Assembly (NCBI GenBank): GCA_012510295.1
Contig: JAAZID010000245.1
Coordinates: 1 to 9,057, forward strand
Reading direction: 5' to 3'
Source: Methanomicrobiales archaeon
GTDB taxonomy: Archaea > Halobacteriota > Methanomicrobia > Methanomicrobiales > Methanoculleaceae
DNA length: 9,057 bases
The stretch's first letter is position 1, and each line of letters begins with the position of its first letter. The translations under genes were made by a program, and so were the position numbers. The notes under the pieces are model-generated. The model was given only the letters and a program-made list of their open reading frames with translations. It did no database searches and had not been told where the DNA came from. Below are positions 1 through 5,200 of the stretch, in pieces.

Positions 1-608
1 AACCTGATACCCGGCACGGAGAAGCTTTTTGTCAGGGAGCGCATGACGAAGAGGTTTTCGTGACGGGTGCCGGCAAGACTCTGGCGCGGATCGGAGAGCT
101 CGATGAACGCTTCGTCGATGAAGAGGTATGCTCCCTGTTTTGCTATCTCCCCGAGCAACCGGAGGACTTCCGGGCGGGTGTGAAGCGTCCCTGTAGGATT
201 GTTCGGGTTGCAGAGGAACCGGACGGCAGCCCCGCTGCTCTCCACAGTACATCGCGCACCGGCCAGCAGTACCGCCATCTCATACTCGGCGAACGTCGGG
301 GGTGTGATGCAGGCCGTATCATTTGGTCTGAGCATCGCAGAACAGAACGCGCGGATCAGTTCGACAGAACCGTTGCCGACGGTGACCTCTGCCGCATCAC
401 GCCCGAATGTTCTCCCGATCACCTCTTTGAGTGTCTCGTACTGGTCGTCCGGATAATCGGTCAACACCAGAGGATCCGGTGTCCAGGGTATATCGGGTGG
501 ATAGGGGTTAATATTCGCGCTGAAATCAAGCAGTTCACCTCTACCCCGTGCCCGGTGCCAGCGTACCCGACCGCCATGCTCCATCCTTTCCGGGAGATCT
601 TCTCTCAT
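1..608 (-). CDS. cobD: L-threonine-O-3-phosphate decarboxylase, CobD type (C-terminus outside window)
   Basis: This is a fold-type I PLP enzyme of the histidinol-phosphate aminotransferase/CobD group. CobD makes (R)-1-amino-2-propanol O-2-phosphate for the nucleotide loop of cobalamin. Read from the ATG at 608 down to base 1, it gives 202 residues without a stop. Visible landmarks are HGG (11-13), DFSANINP (28-35), DYPD (51-54), GNG (78-80), PPTFAEYE (103-110), CNPNNPTG (133-140), the PLP-ring aspartate in FIDEAFIEL (163-171) and SLTKSFSVPGIR (191-202), with the PLP lysine at 194. HGG, FSANINP and LTK..(A/S)(I/V)PG(I/L)R match CobD better than HisC. The stretch between GARC (117-120) and CNPNNPTG is clearly shorter than in Salmonella CobD. 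The start is not marked by a strong Shine-Dalgarno site; the next Met is at residue 9. It is transcribed divergently from cdrS. A generic class II aminotransferase remains possible. Confidence 0.82.
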   Translation of the reverse strand, partial: MREDLPERMEHGGRVRWHRARGRGELLDFSANINPYPPDIPWTPDPLVLTDYPDDQYETLKEVIGRTFGRDAAEVTVGNGSVELIRAFCSAMLRPNDTACITPPTFAEYEMAVLLAGARCTVESSGAAVRFLCNPNNPTGTLHTRPEVLRLLGEIAKQGAYLFIDEAFIELSDPRQSLAGTRHENLFVMRSLTKSFSVPGIR

Positions 609-618
609 ATTTGTTATA

Positions 619-631
619 ACCCTCTGAGGGT
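619..631. repeat. 13-base palindrome in the cobD leader
   Basis: ACCCTCTGAGGGT is two perfectly complementary 6-base arms around one base. It lies 10 bases upstream of the minus-strand cobD start, so it would be in that gene's 5' untranslated region or core promoter. It could be an operator or a tiny hairpin hiding the ribosome site. No function can be assigned from sequence alone, and a palindrome this short can occur by chance. Confidence 0.3.
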
Positions 632-683
632 ATGTTGTCGGTCGCTATTCATAATAACCGTTATGCCGGCCAGTGACTCGTTT

Positions 684-703
684 CGAAAATTATTTATAAT
701 ATA
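684..703 (+). promoter_or_regulatory. BRE/TATA promoter for cdrS-ftsZ2
   Basis: An A/T-rich block in GC-rich DNA reads CGAAAATTATTTATAATATA. CGAAAA fits a TFB-recognition element and TTTATAAT (693-700) fits an archaeal TATA box. A start site about 25 bases downstream, near 722-728, would give an untranslated leader of about 80 bases before cdrS. The element is nearly symmetrical in A/T content, so it may also serve the divergent cobD gene. The orientation is inferred. Confidence 0.6.
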
Positions 704-731
704 TCGGTGCTATTATGCCTTATCTGATGCA

Positions 732-791
732 GTCAGACATAGAGATTACTAACGTCTGACAAATGGCAGCCAAGTGTCAGCCAGATGTCAG
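732..791. promoter_or_regulatory. Candidate operator cluster upstream of cdrS
   Basis: Four related elements sit between the predicted start site and cdrS. GTCAGAC (732-738) and GTCTGAC (754-760) form a perfect inverted repeat. They are followed by two direct copies of TGTCAG at 775-780 and 786-791. Start-to-start spacings are 22, 21 and 11 bases, close to whole helical turns, so the sites could lie on one face of the DNA. Ribbon-helix-helix proteins typically bind tandem short sites cooperatively, and the next gene encodes one. Autoregulation by CdrS is therefore a reasonable inference. The inverted repeat could instead act as an RNA hairpin in the leader. Confidence 0.45.
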
Positions 792-806
792 ATATGTGTG
801 ATTGAA

Positions 807-986
807 ATGATGGATCGGATAACTATCAGATTGCCCCGGCAGCAGGTTGAGATGCTCGAGAAGCTGGTGGAGGCTGGCGAGTTCCCCACGGTATCCGAAG
901 CTGTGCGGTACTCAGTCAGGGCGCTTCTTGAGAAACATGGAAACCGTGTTCTCCGCGAGGCTGAACAGATTTCATTCAAAGTTTAG
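807..986 (+). CDS. cdrS: CdrS-type ribbon-helix-helix transcriptional regulator
   Basis: This 59-residue protein is a short MetJ/Arc/CopG-type regulator. The beta strand that contacts DNA is MDRITIRLP (2-10). Two helices follow, [13 protein letters not shown] (12-24) and [18 protein letters not shown] (28-45), with the usual FPTVSEAVR turn between them. Haloarchaeal CdrS is a protein of this size and layout, co-transcribed with ftsZ2 and controlling cell division, and the same gene order here supports the name. The reading frame is open back to a GTG at 774, but the RHH fold begins at MDRITIRL, so I chose ATG 807; ATG 810 is equally possible. A GTGAT element (798-802) can serve as a weak ribosome site. 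Its own stop codon overlaps the ftsZ2 Shine-Dalgarno site. Confidence 0.85.
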   Translation: MMDRITIRLPRQQVEMLEKLVEAGEFPTVSEAVRYSVRALLEKHGNRVLREAEQISFKV

Positions 987-991
987 GAGGT
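985..991 (+). promoter_or_regulatory. Strong Shine-Dalgarno site for ftsZ2, overlapping the cdrS stop
   Basis: AGGAGGT lies 5 bases before the ATG at 997 and shares its first two bases with the cdrS TAG stop (984-986). It fixes the ftsZ2 start, although the frame stays open 150 bases further upstream through cdrS. The overlap suggests that translation of ftsZ2 is coupled to termination on cdrS. Confidence 0.8.
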
Positions 992-996
992 ATTTG

Positions 997-2139
997 ATGC
1001 AGACGATCATCAACGAGGCGTTAAAACACGCTGAACTTGAGAAGTACCGAAAGACCGACACAATCGGGGATGAAGATGACATCCTCGGTCAGCCTCGAAT
1101 TGTCATCGTTGGATGCGGGGGTGCGGGTAATAACACCATTAACCGTTTGTACCATATGCAGGTCAATGGTGCCGATACGATCGCGATTAACACGGATAAG
1201 CAGCACCTGGATATGATTCAGGCTGACAAACGGGTCCTTGTCGGCAAATCGCTCACGAAAGGCCTCGGGGCTGGTGGGTTCCCGGATGTCGGCAGGCGTG
1301 CAGCTGAGATGGCCCGGCCGACCCTGGAGGGACTGCTCTGTGATGCAGACCTTGTCTTCATCACTGCCGGTATGGGTGGAGGTACCGGCACGGGAACGGC
1401 CCCGGTTGTCGCACAGATCGCCAAGGAGCAGGGGGCAATCGTTGTCGGTATGGTCAGTTATCCGTTCCAGGTAGAAAAAGCGCGGCTCCTCCGTGCGGAG
1501 GAGGGGCTTGAATCACTCTCCGCTGCAGCCGACTCGGTCATTGTGCTCGATAACAACCGCCTCATCAAGTACGTGCCGAATCTGCCGCTCGGTCAGGCGT
1601 TTTCGGTCATGGATCAACTCATCGCAGAGACTGTCAAGGGCATCAGCGAGACGATCACAGAGCCCTCTCTTATCAACATCGACTACGCAGACGTGCGGGC
1701 CATCATGAGCAAGGGCGGCGTTGCCGTGATGCTTGTCGGGGAGAGCAAGCAGCAGAACAAGGCAGAGAGCGTCGTCCATGAGTGCCTGAACCATCCTCTG
1801 CTCGACATCGACTACCGTGGAGCGACCGGGAGCCTCATTCATATCACGGGAGGGAATGACCTGACCCTCCAGGATGCCGAAGAGATCGCAAGCTCCCTGA
1901 CATATGAACTCGACCCCCATGCGGACGTTATCTGGGGAGCCCGGGTGAACAGCGATTACGAAGGCAGAGTTCGTGTCATGGCGGTCATGACCGGCGTTAA
2001 AAGTGCACAGATCCTGGGAAGCCAGCTCGCCTATGAACCGGTAACGCAACGGGTAGCGCAGCGATCCGGTGTGTCCTCCGGCAGGCGTGATATGGCAAGG
2101 GACTTCCGGAGTGGGGGCGGCGTCATCGATTTCCTCTAG
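997..2139 (+). CDS. ftsZ2: Cell division protein FtsZ, FtsZ2 class
   Basis: This tubulin-superfamily GTPase has 380 residues and polymerises at midcell to form the division ring. The GTP-binding N-domain starts with [18 protein letters not shown] (35-52), then NTDKQHL (65-71), and carries the tubulin signature GGGTGTG (127-133). The T7 synergy loop NIDYAD (227-232) supplies the catalytic aspartates D229 and D232 to the neighbouring subunit. The C-domain ends near 340. A 35-residue polar, arginine-rich linker then leads to a terminal GGGVIDFL, the likely docking peptide for membrane anchors such as SepF. The N-terminal [20 protein letters not shown] and [18 protein letters not shown] resemble haloarchaeal FtsZ2 rather than FtsZ1, and the preceding cdrS agrees with this. 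In haloarchaea FtsZ2 acts mainly in constriction. Confidence 0.95.
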   Translation: MQTIINEALKHAELEKYRKTDTIGDEDDILGQPRIVIVGCGGAGNNTINRLYHMQVNGADTIAINTDKQHLDMIQADKRVLVGKSLTKGLGAGGFPDVGRRAAEMARPTLEGLLCDADLVFITAGMGGGTGTGTAPVVAQIAKEQGAIVVGMVSYPFQVEKARLLRAEEGLESLSAAADSVIVLDNNRLIKYVPNLPLGQAFSVMDQLIAETVKGISETITEPSLINIDYADVRAIMSKGGVAVMLVGESKQQNKAESVVHECLNHPLLDIDYRGATGSLIHITGGNDLTLQDAEEIASSLTYELDPHADVIWGARVNSDYEGRVRVMAVMTGVKSAQILGSQLAYEPVTQRVAQRSGVSSGRRDMARDFRSGGGVIDFL

Positions 2140-2155
2140 ACCCTCCAATCCCCTG

Positions 2156-2176
2156 TTCGATATTTTTTCGAATTTC
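2156..2176 (+). terminator. T-rich terminator after ftsZ2
   Basis: Seventeen bases after the ftsZ2 stop, TTCGA (2156-2160) and TCGAA (2168-2172) flank a tract with six consecutive T (2163-2168), followed by TTTC. Archaeal intrinsic termination depends mainly on U tracts, so this is a plausible end for cdrS-ftsZ2 transcripts. The hairpin itself is weak. Confidence 0.45.
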
Positions 2177-2310
2177 TTGTAGTGTTTATCCTCCAGCGGT
2201 CCACCTGCTCGTGCTGGCGAATCGATCTCTGCCCGGGCGTGACATAGTACCGTTATGGGCGTTCTCCTCCCCCTGTGCTCCCGGCCCACTGAAGCCATAA
2301 AAACACGCCT

Positions 2311-2326
2311 GCGAAATACTTAATAG
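2311..2326 (+). promoter_or_regulatory. BRE/TATA-like promoter upstream of the coiled-coil gene or a small RNA
   Basis: GCGAAATACTTAATAG has the purine/A-rich BRE followed by a TATA-like ACTTAATA (2318-2325), similar in form to the promoter before DUF373. Transcription would begin near 2345-2350, more than 250 bases before the next coding start at 2603. A closer alternative for the coding gene is GTATAA at 2565-2570. Confidence 0.4.
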
Positions 2327-2344
2327 TAAGGATGACGTTAGAAT

Positions 2345-2497
2345 TATAGACGTTCTTGTATAATCCCTCCAGCACGGGGCGTATTGTGCGGGGCGCAGAA
2401 CCTGCGGAACTGCGGTTGCCATGGTACCGGGGTTGAACACATGAGCAGACTGATGAATAACGGTCTCGTCCGCGAGTCCGGTAAGTGTCTTTTCTTG
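2345..2497 (+). ncRNA. Possible small RNA (speculative)
   Basis: The stretch runs from the predicted start downstream of the BRE/TATA element to a hairpin plus T-rich tract. Short stems are GCAC/GTGC (2372-2375 and 2386-2389), CGCAG/CTGCG around AAC (2394-2406), and CGGTCTCG/CGAGTCCG around TCCG (2461-2480, seven pairs and one T-T mismatch). The last is followed within 8 bases by TCTTTTCTTG, a terminator-like arrangement. I could not match it to tRNA, SRP RNA, RNase P RNA or a box C/D guide (a CTGATGA is present at 2450-2456 but no suitable D box). It could equally be the structured leader of the gene at 2603. Confidence 0.2.
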
Positions 2498-2602
2498 TGG
2501 TATAGCCGTTGCATAAGCCTCAGGTATCCCTGCAGACGCGCGGGGTCCGTCACGCTGGTGGGAAGTATAAGGCAGGTACCGAATGTCGAGGATTGGTAGA
2601 GA

Positions 2603-3463
2603 ATGCTGAATGATTTGATTGAGAAGAGAAAAAAAGTCCTTGCGGAGTCTGAACAGCACAAAGACAGGCGTAATGAGCTGAACGCGCTCGCCAGCAAGAA
2701 TGCCCGCGAACGCAACGCGCTGAACGCACAGACCCGCGAATTTGTCGAGGAGGCGCAGCAGCATAAAGAGCAGCGGGATAAGATCAACGAAGATGTCCAG
2801 GCGCTGAAAGATCAGAGGAACGAGTACAACGAGAAGGCAAACGTGCTCTTTGAAGAGATCGAGGCCTTCAAGAAGGAGCATGGCAACCTCAAGAACCGGG
2901 GTATCAAAGAGCTGCAGAAGCAGATCGAGCACCTTGAGTTCAAGCAGCAGACCGAGGTCTACAGCACCGATAAGGAGCGCGAGCTGATCGAGAAGATCAA
3001 GAACCTGAAGGCATCGGTCAAGGATCAGGAAGCAGAACTTGAACAGAACAAGGAGATGCGGACGAAGCTCACTGAAGCTCGCGAATTCCGCAGACAGGCT
3101 TCTGAGATCCATAAAGAGGTCACCGAGAAGGCTGAAGCTGCCCAGCAGCATCATGACCTGATGGTTGAGTCGTACCGGAAGGCCGACAAGTCCCGCGAGG
3201 AAGCGGATGCTTCTCATCAGCAGTTTGTAGAAGCTCAGGAATCGGCTGATGAGGAGCACAAGCAGTTCATCGCCTGCCAGAAGGAACTCCGTGATTATGA
3301 TAAGGTGATCTCGGGTCTGCGCAAGAAGACCCGGAAGACCAGGGTCACCAGAGAGCAGAAAGCGGTTCGGAAGGAGGCAGAGAGGATATTCGAGCAGTTC
3401 CGGAGTGGAGAAAAACTCACTACTGACGACCTGCTCTTGCTTCAGCGTGCTAAACTCATCTAA
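2603..3463 (+). CDS. COG1340-type archaeal coiled-coil protein
   Basis: The 286-residue protein is almost entirely charged helix: coiled coil from about residue 1 to 235, a basic stretch KKTRKTRVTREQKAVRKE (241-258), and a short hydrophobic C-terminal segment KLTTDDLLLLQRAKLI (271-286). LEFKQQTEVYSTDKERELIEKI (111-132) resembles the mid-protein signature of the uncharacterised archaeal COG1340 family, some members of which are misnamed phosphoserine phosphatase. There is no signal peptide or membrane segment, so it should be cytosolic. The basic region suggests nucleic-acid or ribosome contact, which is inference. The start at 2603 is supported by GAGG at 2588-2591. The N-terminal third repeats R-(N/D)-x-(L/I/Y)-N at 23, 37, 58 and 72. 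Function is unknown; its position between ftsZ2 and a membrane protein is the only contextual hint. Confidence 0.8.
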   Translation: MLNDLIEKRKKVLAESEQHKDRRNELNALASKNARERNALNAQTREFVEEAQQHKEQRDKINEDVQALKDQRNEYNEKANVLFEEIEAFKKEHGNLKNRGIKELQKQIEHLEFKQQTEVYSTDKERELIEKIKNLKASVKDQEAELEQNKEMRTKLTEAREFRRQASEIHKEVTEKAEAAQQHHDLMVESYRKADKSREEADASHQQFVEAQESADEEHKQFIACQKELRDYDKVISGLRKKTRKTRVTREQKAVRKEAERIFEQFRSGEKLTTDDLLLLQRAKLI

Positions 3464-3466
3464 TAC

Positions 3467-3472
3467 TTTTTT
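3467..3472 (+). terminator. Six-T terminator tract after the coiled-coil gene
   Basis: A run of six T begins three bases after the TAA stop (3461-3463) and precedes the promoter of the next gene. No stem is seen. U tracts alone can terminate archaeal transcription. Confidence 0.45.
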
Positions 3473-3483
3473 CCAAGCTCGCT

Positions 3484-3498
3484 GCAAATTATTTAATA
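3484..3498 (+). promoter_or_regulatory. BRE/TATA promoter giving a leaderless DUF373 transcript
   Basis: GCAAATTATTTAATA places a TATA box (ATTTAATA, 3491-3498) with its centre about 27 bases before the ATG at 3522. Archaeal transcription starts about 25 bases after the TATA centre, so the message would begin at or within a few bases of the start codon. The bases before the ATG (TGTTCTAGTGA) have no good Shine-Dalgarno site, which fits leaderless translation. Confidence 0.6.
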
Positions 3499-3521
3499 GA
3501 TTCGAAGAGATGTTCTAGTGA

Positions 3522-4646
3522 ATGGTAAAAGAGCGGACGCTCGTTCTTTGCGTCGATCGTGATGACGATCTCGGGTTCAAGGCTCAGATAGACGGCCCCG
3601 TTGTGGGTAGAGAGGCATGCCTCCACGCGGCAACCTCCCTCGGCCTTATCGATCCTGAGGACTCTGACGTTAACGCGATATTCGAGACGGTCAAGATCTA
3701 CGATGAACTTGTCGAACGAGGGGAGGAGGTTGCCGTCGCCGTCATCTGCGGCAATCACATGAACCTGCTCGAAGGGGATCGGCGGGTTGCATCCAGTCTC
3801 GATGCGATCCTTGCGAGAACAGATTCAAATGCCTGCATTCTGGTGACGGACGGTGCCGAGGATGAATACATCCTTCCGATAATCCAGTCCCGGGTACCGG
3901 TCAGCAGCATGCGAAGGGTTGTGGTTACCCAGATGCCAGACCTTGAGGGGACCTATTACATCCTGAAGCGGCTCCTCGATGACCCGAAAATCTCAAAGCT
4001 GGTCTTAGTGCCACTCGGTCTTGCCATGCTCCTCTACGCAGCAGGCTACCTCCTGGGGTATCCGGAGGGGGCGACCATCGTCGTCGTCGGTGTCATCGGT
4101 ATCTACCTGCTCTTCAAGGGAATGGGGATCGATGAGATATTCAGTTACTTTATCTCATCGCTGAGGACATCGCTCCATGGCGGCAGGTTCACTTTCGTCT
4201 CATATATCACTGCACTACTGCTTGGTATCGTAGGGATCATACTCGGGCTTATAAGCCTCCTTGATTACTATACGGCTTCCGGCTTCTTTTTTCAGATCCT
4301 GGCATTCATGTACGGCTCCATCGTCTGGTTCACCGCTGCCGGCCTCGTTGCATCGGGGGGGAAGATCATCGATGTCTTCCTCAACGAGCGGGAGGCGGTC
4401 AGGCGGGTGGTTGCCCTGCCGTTCTTCGTGTTGGCGATAGGGGTCATCGCTTACGGTGCAAGCATCTATATCCTCTCGATCAGTGAGATTCCGGGCTTCC
4501 CGATAGCTGATGACGCCGGCGTGAAGTATATCATCTTCACCACGATCGGTGGTCTTTTCTGCGCATTCTTCGGTGTCTACCTCCAGTCGTTCCTGGGGAA
4601 GGGGGGAGATGAATGCGAACTGATGCCGGTGGAGAGGGGGGCGTAA
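3522..4646 (+). CDS. DUF373 family membrane protein
   Basis: The 374-residue archaeal protein has two parts. The soluble N-terminal domain (1-155) starts with TLVLCVDRDDDLGFKA (6-21), has alternating strands and helices (VAVAVICGN, 70-78; ILVTDGAEDE, 106-115; VVVTQM, 133-138) and carries two acidic clusters, DRDDD (12-16) and DGAEDE (110-115), that could bind metal or nucleotide. About six membrane segments follow, near 160-180, 183-202, 224-248, 255-279, 296-320 and 335-358, with a short charged tail. This two-part layout is that of the uncharacterised DUF373 family, which is often annotated only as a putative membrane protein. It appears to be a separate transcription unit, with its own TATA box and a T tract before it. 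Its biochemical role is unknown; I would not go beyond a membrane-bound protein with a cytosolic sensor or enzyme domain. Confidence 0.85.
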   Translation: MVKERTLVLCVDRDDDLGFKAQIDGPVVGREACLHAATSLGLIDPEDSDVNAIFETVKIYDELVERGEEVAVAVICGNHMNLLEGDRRVASSLDAILARTDSNACILVTDGAEDEYILPIIQSRVPVSSMRRVVVTQMPDLEGTYYILKRLLDDPKISKLVLVPLGLAMLLYAAGYLLGYPEGATIVVVGVIGIYLLFKGMGIDEIFSYFISSLRTSLHGGRFTFVSYITALLLGIVGIILGLISLLDYYTASGFFFQILAFMYGSIVWFTAAGLVASGGKIIDVFLNEREAVRRVVALPFFVLAIGVIAYGASIYILSISEIPGFPIADDAGVKYIIFTTIGGLFCAFFGVYLQSFLGKGGDECELMPVERGA

Positions 4647-4670
4647 CGCTGGAAGGGCGCCGCCTCACAG

Positions 4671-4682
4671 CTTTTCGAAAAG
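4671..4682. repeat. 12-base perfect palindrome CTTTTCGAAAAG
   Basis: A fully self-complementary dodecamer lies 24 bases after the DUF373 stop. Flanking AG (4669-4670) and TAGCT (4683-4687) allow some extension with a bulge. It could be a weak terminator hairpin for DUF373 (the arms hold four T or four A) or a protein-binding site ahead of the mptD operon. The rest of the 4647-4870 gap shows no coding potential that I trust. Confidence 0.35.
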
Positions 4683-4838
4683 TAGCTTGCAGGCGCTCGG
4701 AGCCGGTGCGGATCTTCGTCCGGAGCCACCCGGGGTCAATAGCTCAATGGAGGGGCTGGAGGGTTGCGGGGTAGCTGTCCCGGGTCTATCCCGTCTCTCT
4801 GGATCAAAGCAGCGCCATGAAGAAATAGTATCAGCCCC

Positions 4839-4846
4839 TTATTACC
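4839..4846 (+). promoter_or_regulatory. Weak TATA-like element before mptD
   Basis: TTATTACC lies 25-32 bases before the ATG at 4871, and the sequence between is C/A/T-rich with no Shine-Dalgarno site, suggesting a leaderless first gene of the operon. A second candidate, AATAGTAT (4824-4831), would give a leader of about 18 bases. Neither matches the TATA consensus well. Confidence 0.3.
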
Positions 4847-4870
4847 CTGCACCACAAACCTACTACTCCT

Positions 4871-5200
4871 ATGATCACCGACCGCGAGAAGGCCGCGTTT
4901 GAGGCAGGAATCAAACTCGGCGTCATCTACCACCAGTTCGTCGGGACACCGATCGCCCGCGAGACCGCCGGCGCCGTTGAGGCAGCGATCGAGGCGGCCA
5001 TCGGCCTCCAGCCCTACGTAACGGAGATCCGCGTTAGGTTAAACCGCGATATGATGGTCTCAAACCGGTTCGGCTACTCGGAGCTCGCCGGGAAGATGTT
5101 TGATGTCGAGATCACGACCCGGGTCGGGGAGACCTCCTGCCGGGCCAGGCTGCGCCTTGAGGATGACTATCCCATGATGGAGGTCGTCGGGTTTTTATGA
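4871..5200 (+). CDS. mptD: Archaeal 7,8-dihydroneopterin aldolase MptD
   Basis: The 109-residue protein matches the COG2098/MptD family, which cleaves 7,8-dihydroneopterin to 6-hydroxymethyl-7,8-dihydropterin and glycolaldehyde in methanopterin synthesis. This family is unrelated in sequence to bacterial FolB. Family hallmarks are FEAGIKLGVIYHQFVGTP (10-27), LQPYV (46-50), RFGYSELAGKMFDVE (66-80) and a C-terminal RLEDDYPMMEV (95-105). It is slightly shorter than the M. jannaschii enzyme, mostly at the N-terminus; the start before ITDREKAAFEAGIKLG fits the family alignment from memory. It heads the six-gene plus-strand operon. The next gene begins inside its stop codon as ATGA, and GGAGGT (5179-5184) near its 3' end serves that gene. 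No catalytic residue appears missing, but the active-site assignments were not checked. Confidence 0.85.
   Translation: MITDREKAAFEAGIKLGVIYHQFVGTPIARETAGAVEAAIEAAIGLQPYVTEIRVRLNRDMMVSNRFGYSELAGKMFDVEITTRVGETSCRARLRLEDDYPMMEVVGFL

Larger units (their letters stand above)
2140..2602. other. 463-base region without a convincing gene
   Basis: Between ftsZ2 and the coiled-coil gene no frame shows a recognisable protein. A 71-codon plus-strand frame (2384-2599) is rich in Cys and Arg and looks non-coding. The region holds the T-rich terminator, a weak CCAGC/GCTGG inverted repeat (2193-2197 and 2213-2217), the direct repeat GACGTT (2334-2339 and 2350-2355), a BRE/TATA-like element (2311-2326), several short hairpins (2372-2480), a T-rich tract (2488-2497), a second TATA-like element GTATAA (2565-2570) and two copies of GGTACCG (2424-2430 and 2576-2582). 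It may be an unusually long leader, carry a small RNA, or be decayed sequence. Confidence 0.5.

Noticed and set aside
60..752. A 230-codon plus-strand frame at the left edge
   Set aside because: It lies opposite the CobD-like gene, which carries all its PLP-enzyme motifs in the minus frame, and it runs through the TATA box and operator region. It is a shadow frame.
774..806. GTG 774 as the cdrS start, adding 11 residues
   Set aside because: The added residues (SARCQIC and so on) are outside the RHH fold and the extension would cover the TGTCAG repeats. ATG 807 or 810 gives the standard family N-terminus.
847..996. Extended ftsZ2 start at 847
   Set aside because: This would overlap nearly all of cdrS, and a strong Shine-Dalgarno site sits exactly before ATG 997.
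2234..2323. Short plus-strand frame of about 22 codons starting near 2254 in the gap
   Set aside because: No ribosome site, no conserved features, and it ends inside the BRE/TATA-like element.
2450..2485. CTGATGA followed by a hairpin, as in hammerhead ribozymes or a box C/D guide
   Set aside because: The conserved GAAA after stem II of a hammerhead is absent (GTAAG instead), and no CTGA D box or paired terminal stem was found for a C/D RNA.
2384..2599. A 71-codon plus-strand frame before the coiled-coil gene
   Set aside because: It has several Cys, no recognisable motif, no ribosome site and a composition unlike the neighbouring proteins. It is treated as non-coding gap.
2186..3487. A 433-codon open frame on the minus strand opposite the coiled-coil gene
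   Set aside because: Its product is extremely rich in Leu, Phe and Val because it is the complement of GAG, AAG and CAG codons of a Glu/Lys/Gln coiled coil. The plus-strand gene is a recognisable family with a ribosome site, and the minus frame resembles nothing.
4733..4793. tRNA-like segment: a GGGTCAA acceptor-like 5' arm, then TA and a GCTC/GGGC D-arm with an AATGGAG loop, and a CGGG/CCCG hairpin further on
   Set aside because: No anticodon stem can be formed after the D-arm, the T-like loop has five bases and no TTCRA, and nothing downstream pairs with the 5' arm. It is chance or at most a decayed remnant.
4687..4902. A 71-codon plus-strand frame in the DUF373-mptD gap
   Set aside because: It runs into mptD in another frame, is Gly/Pro/Arg-rich without domain features, and has no Shine-Dalgarno site.
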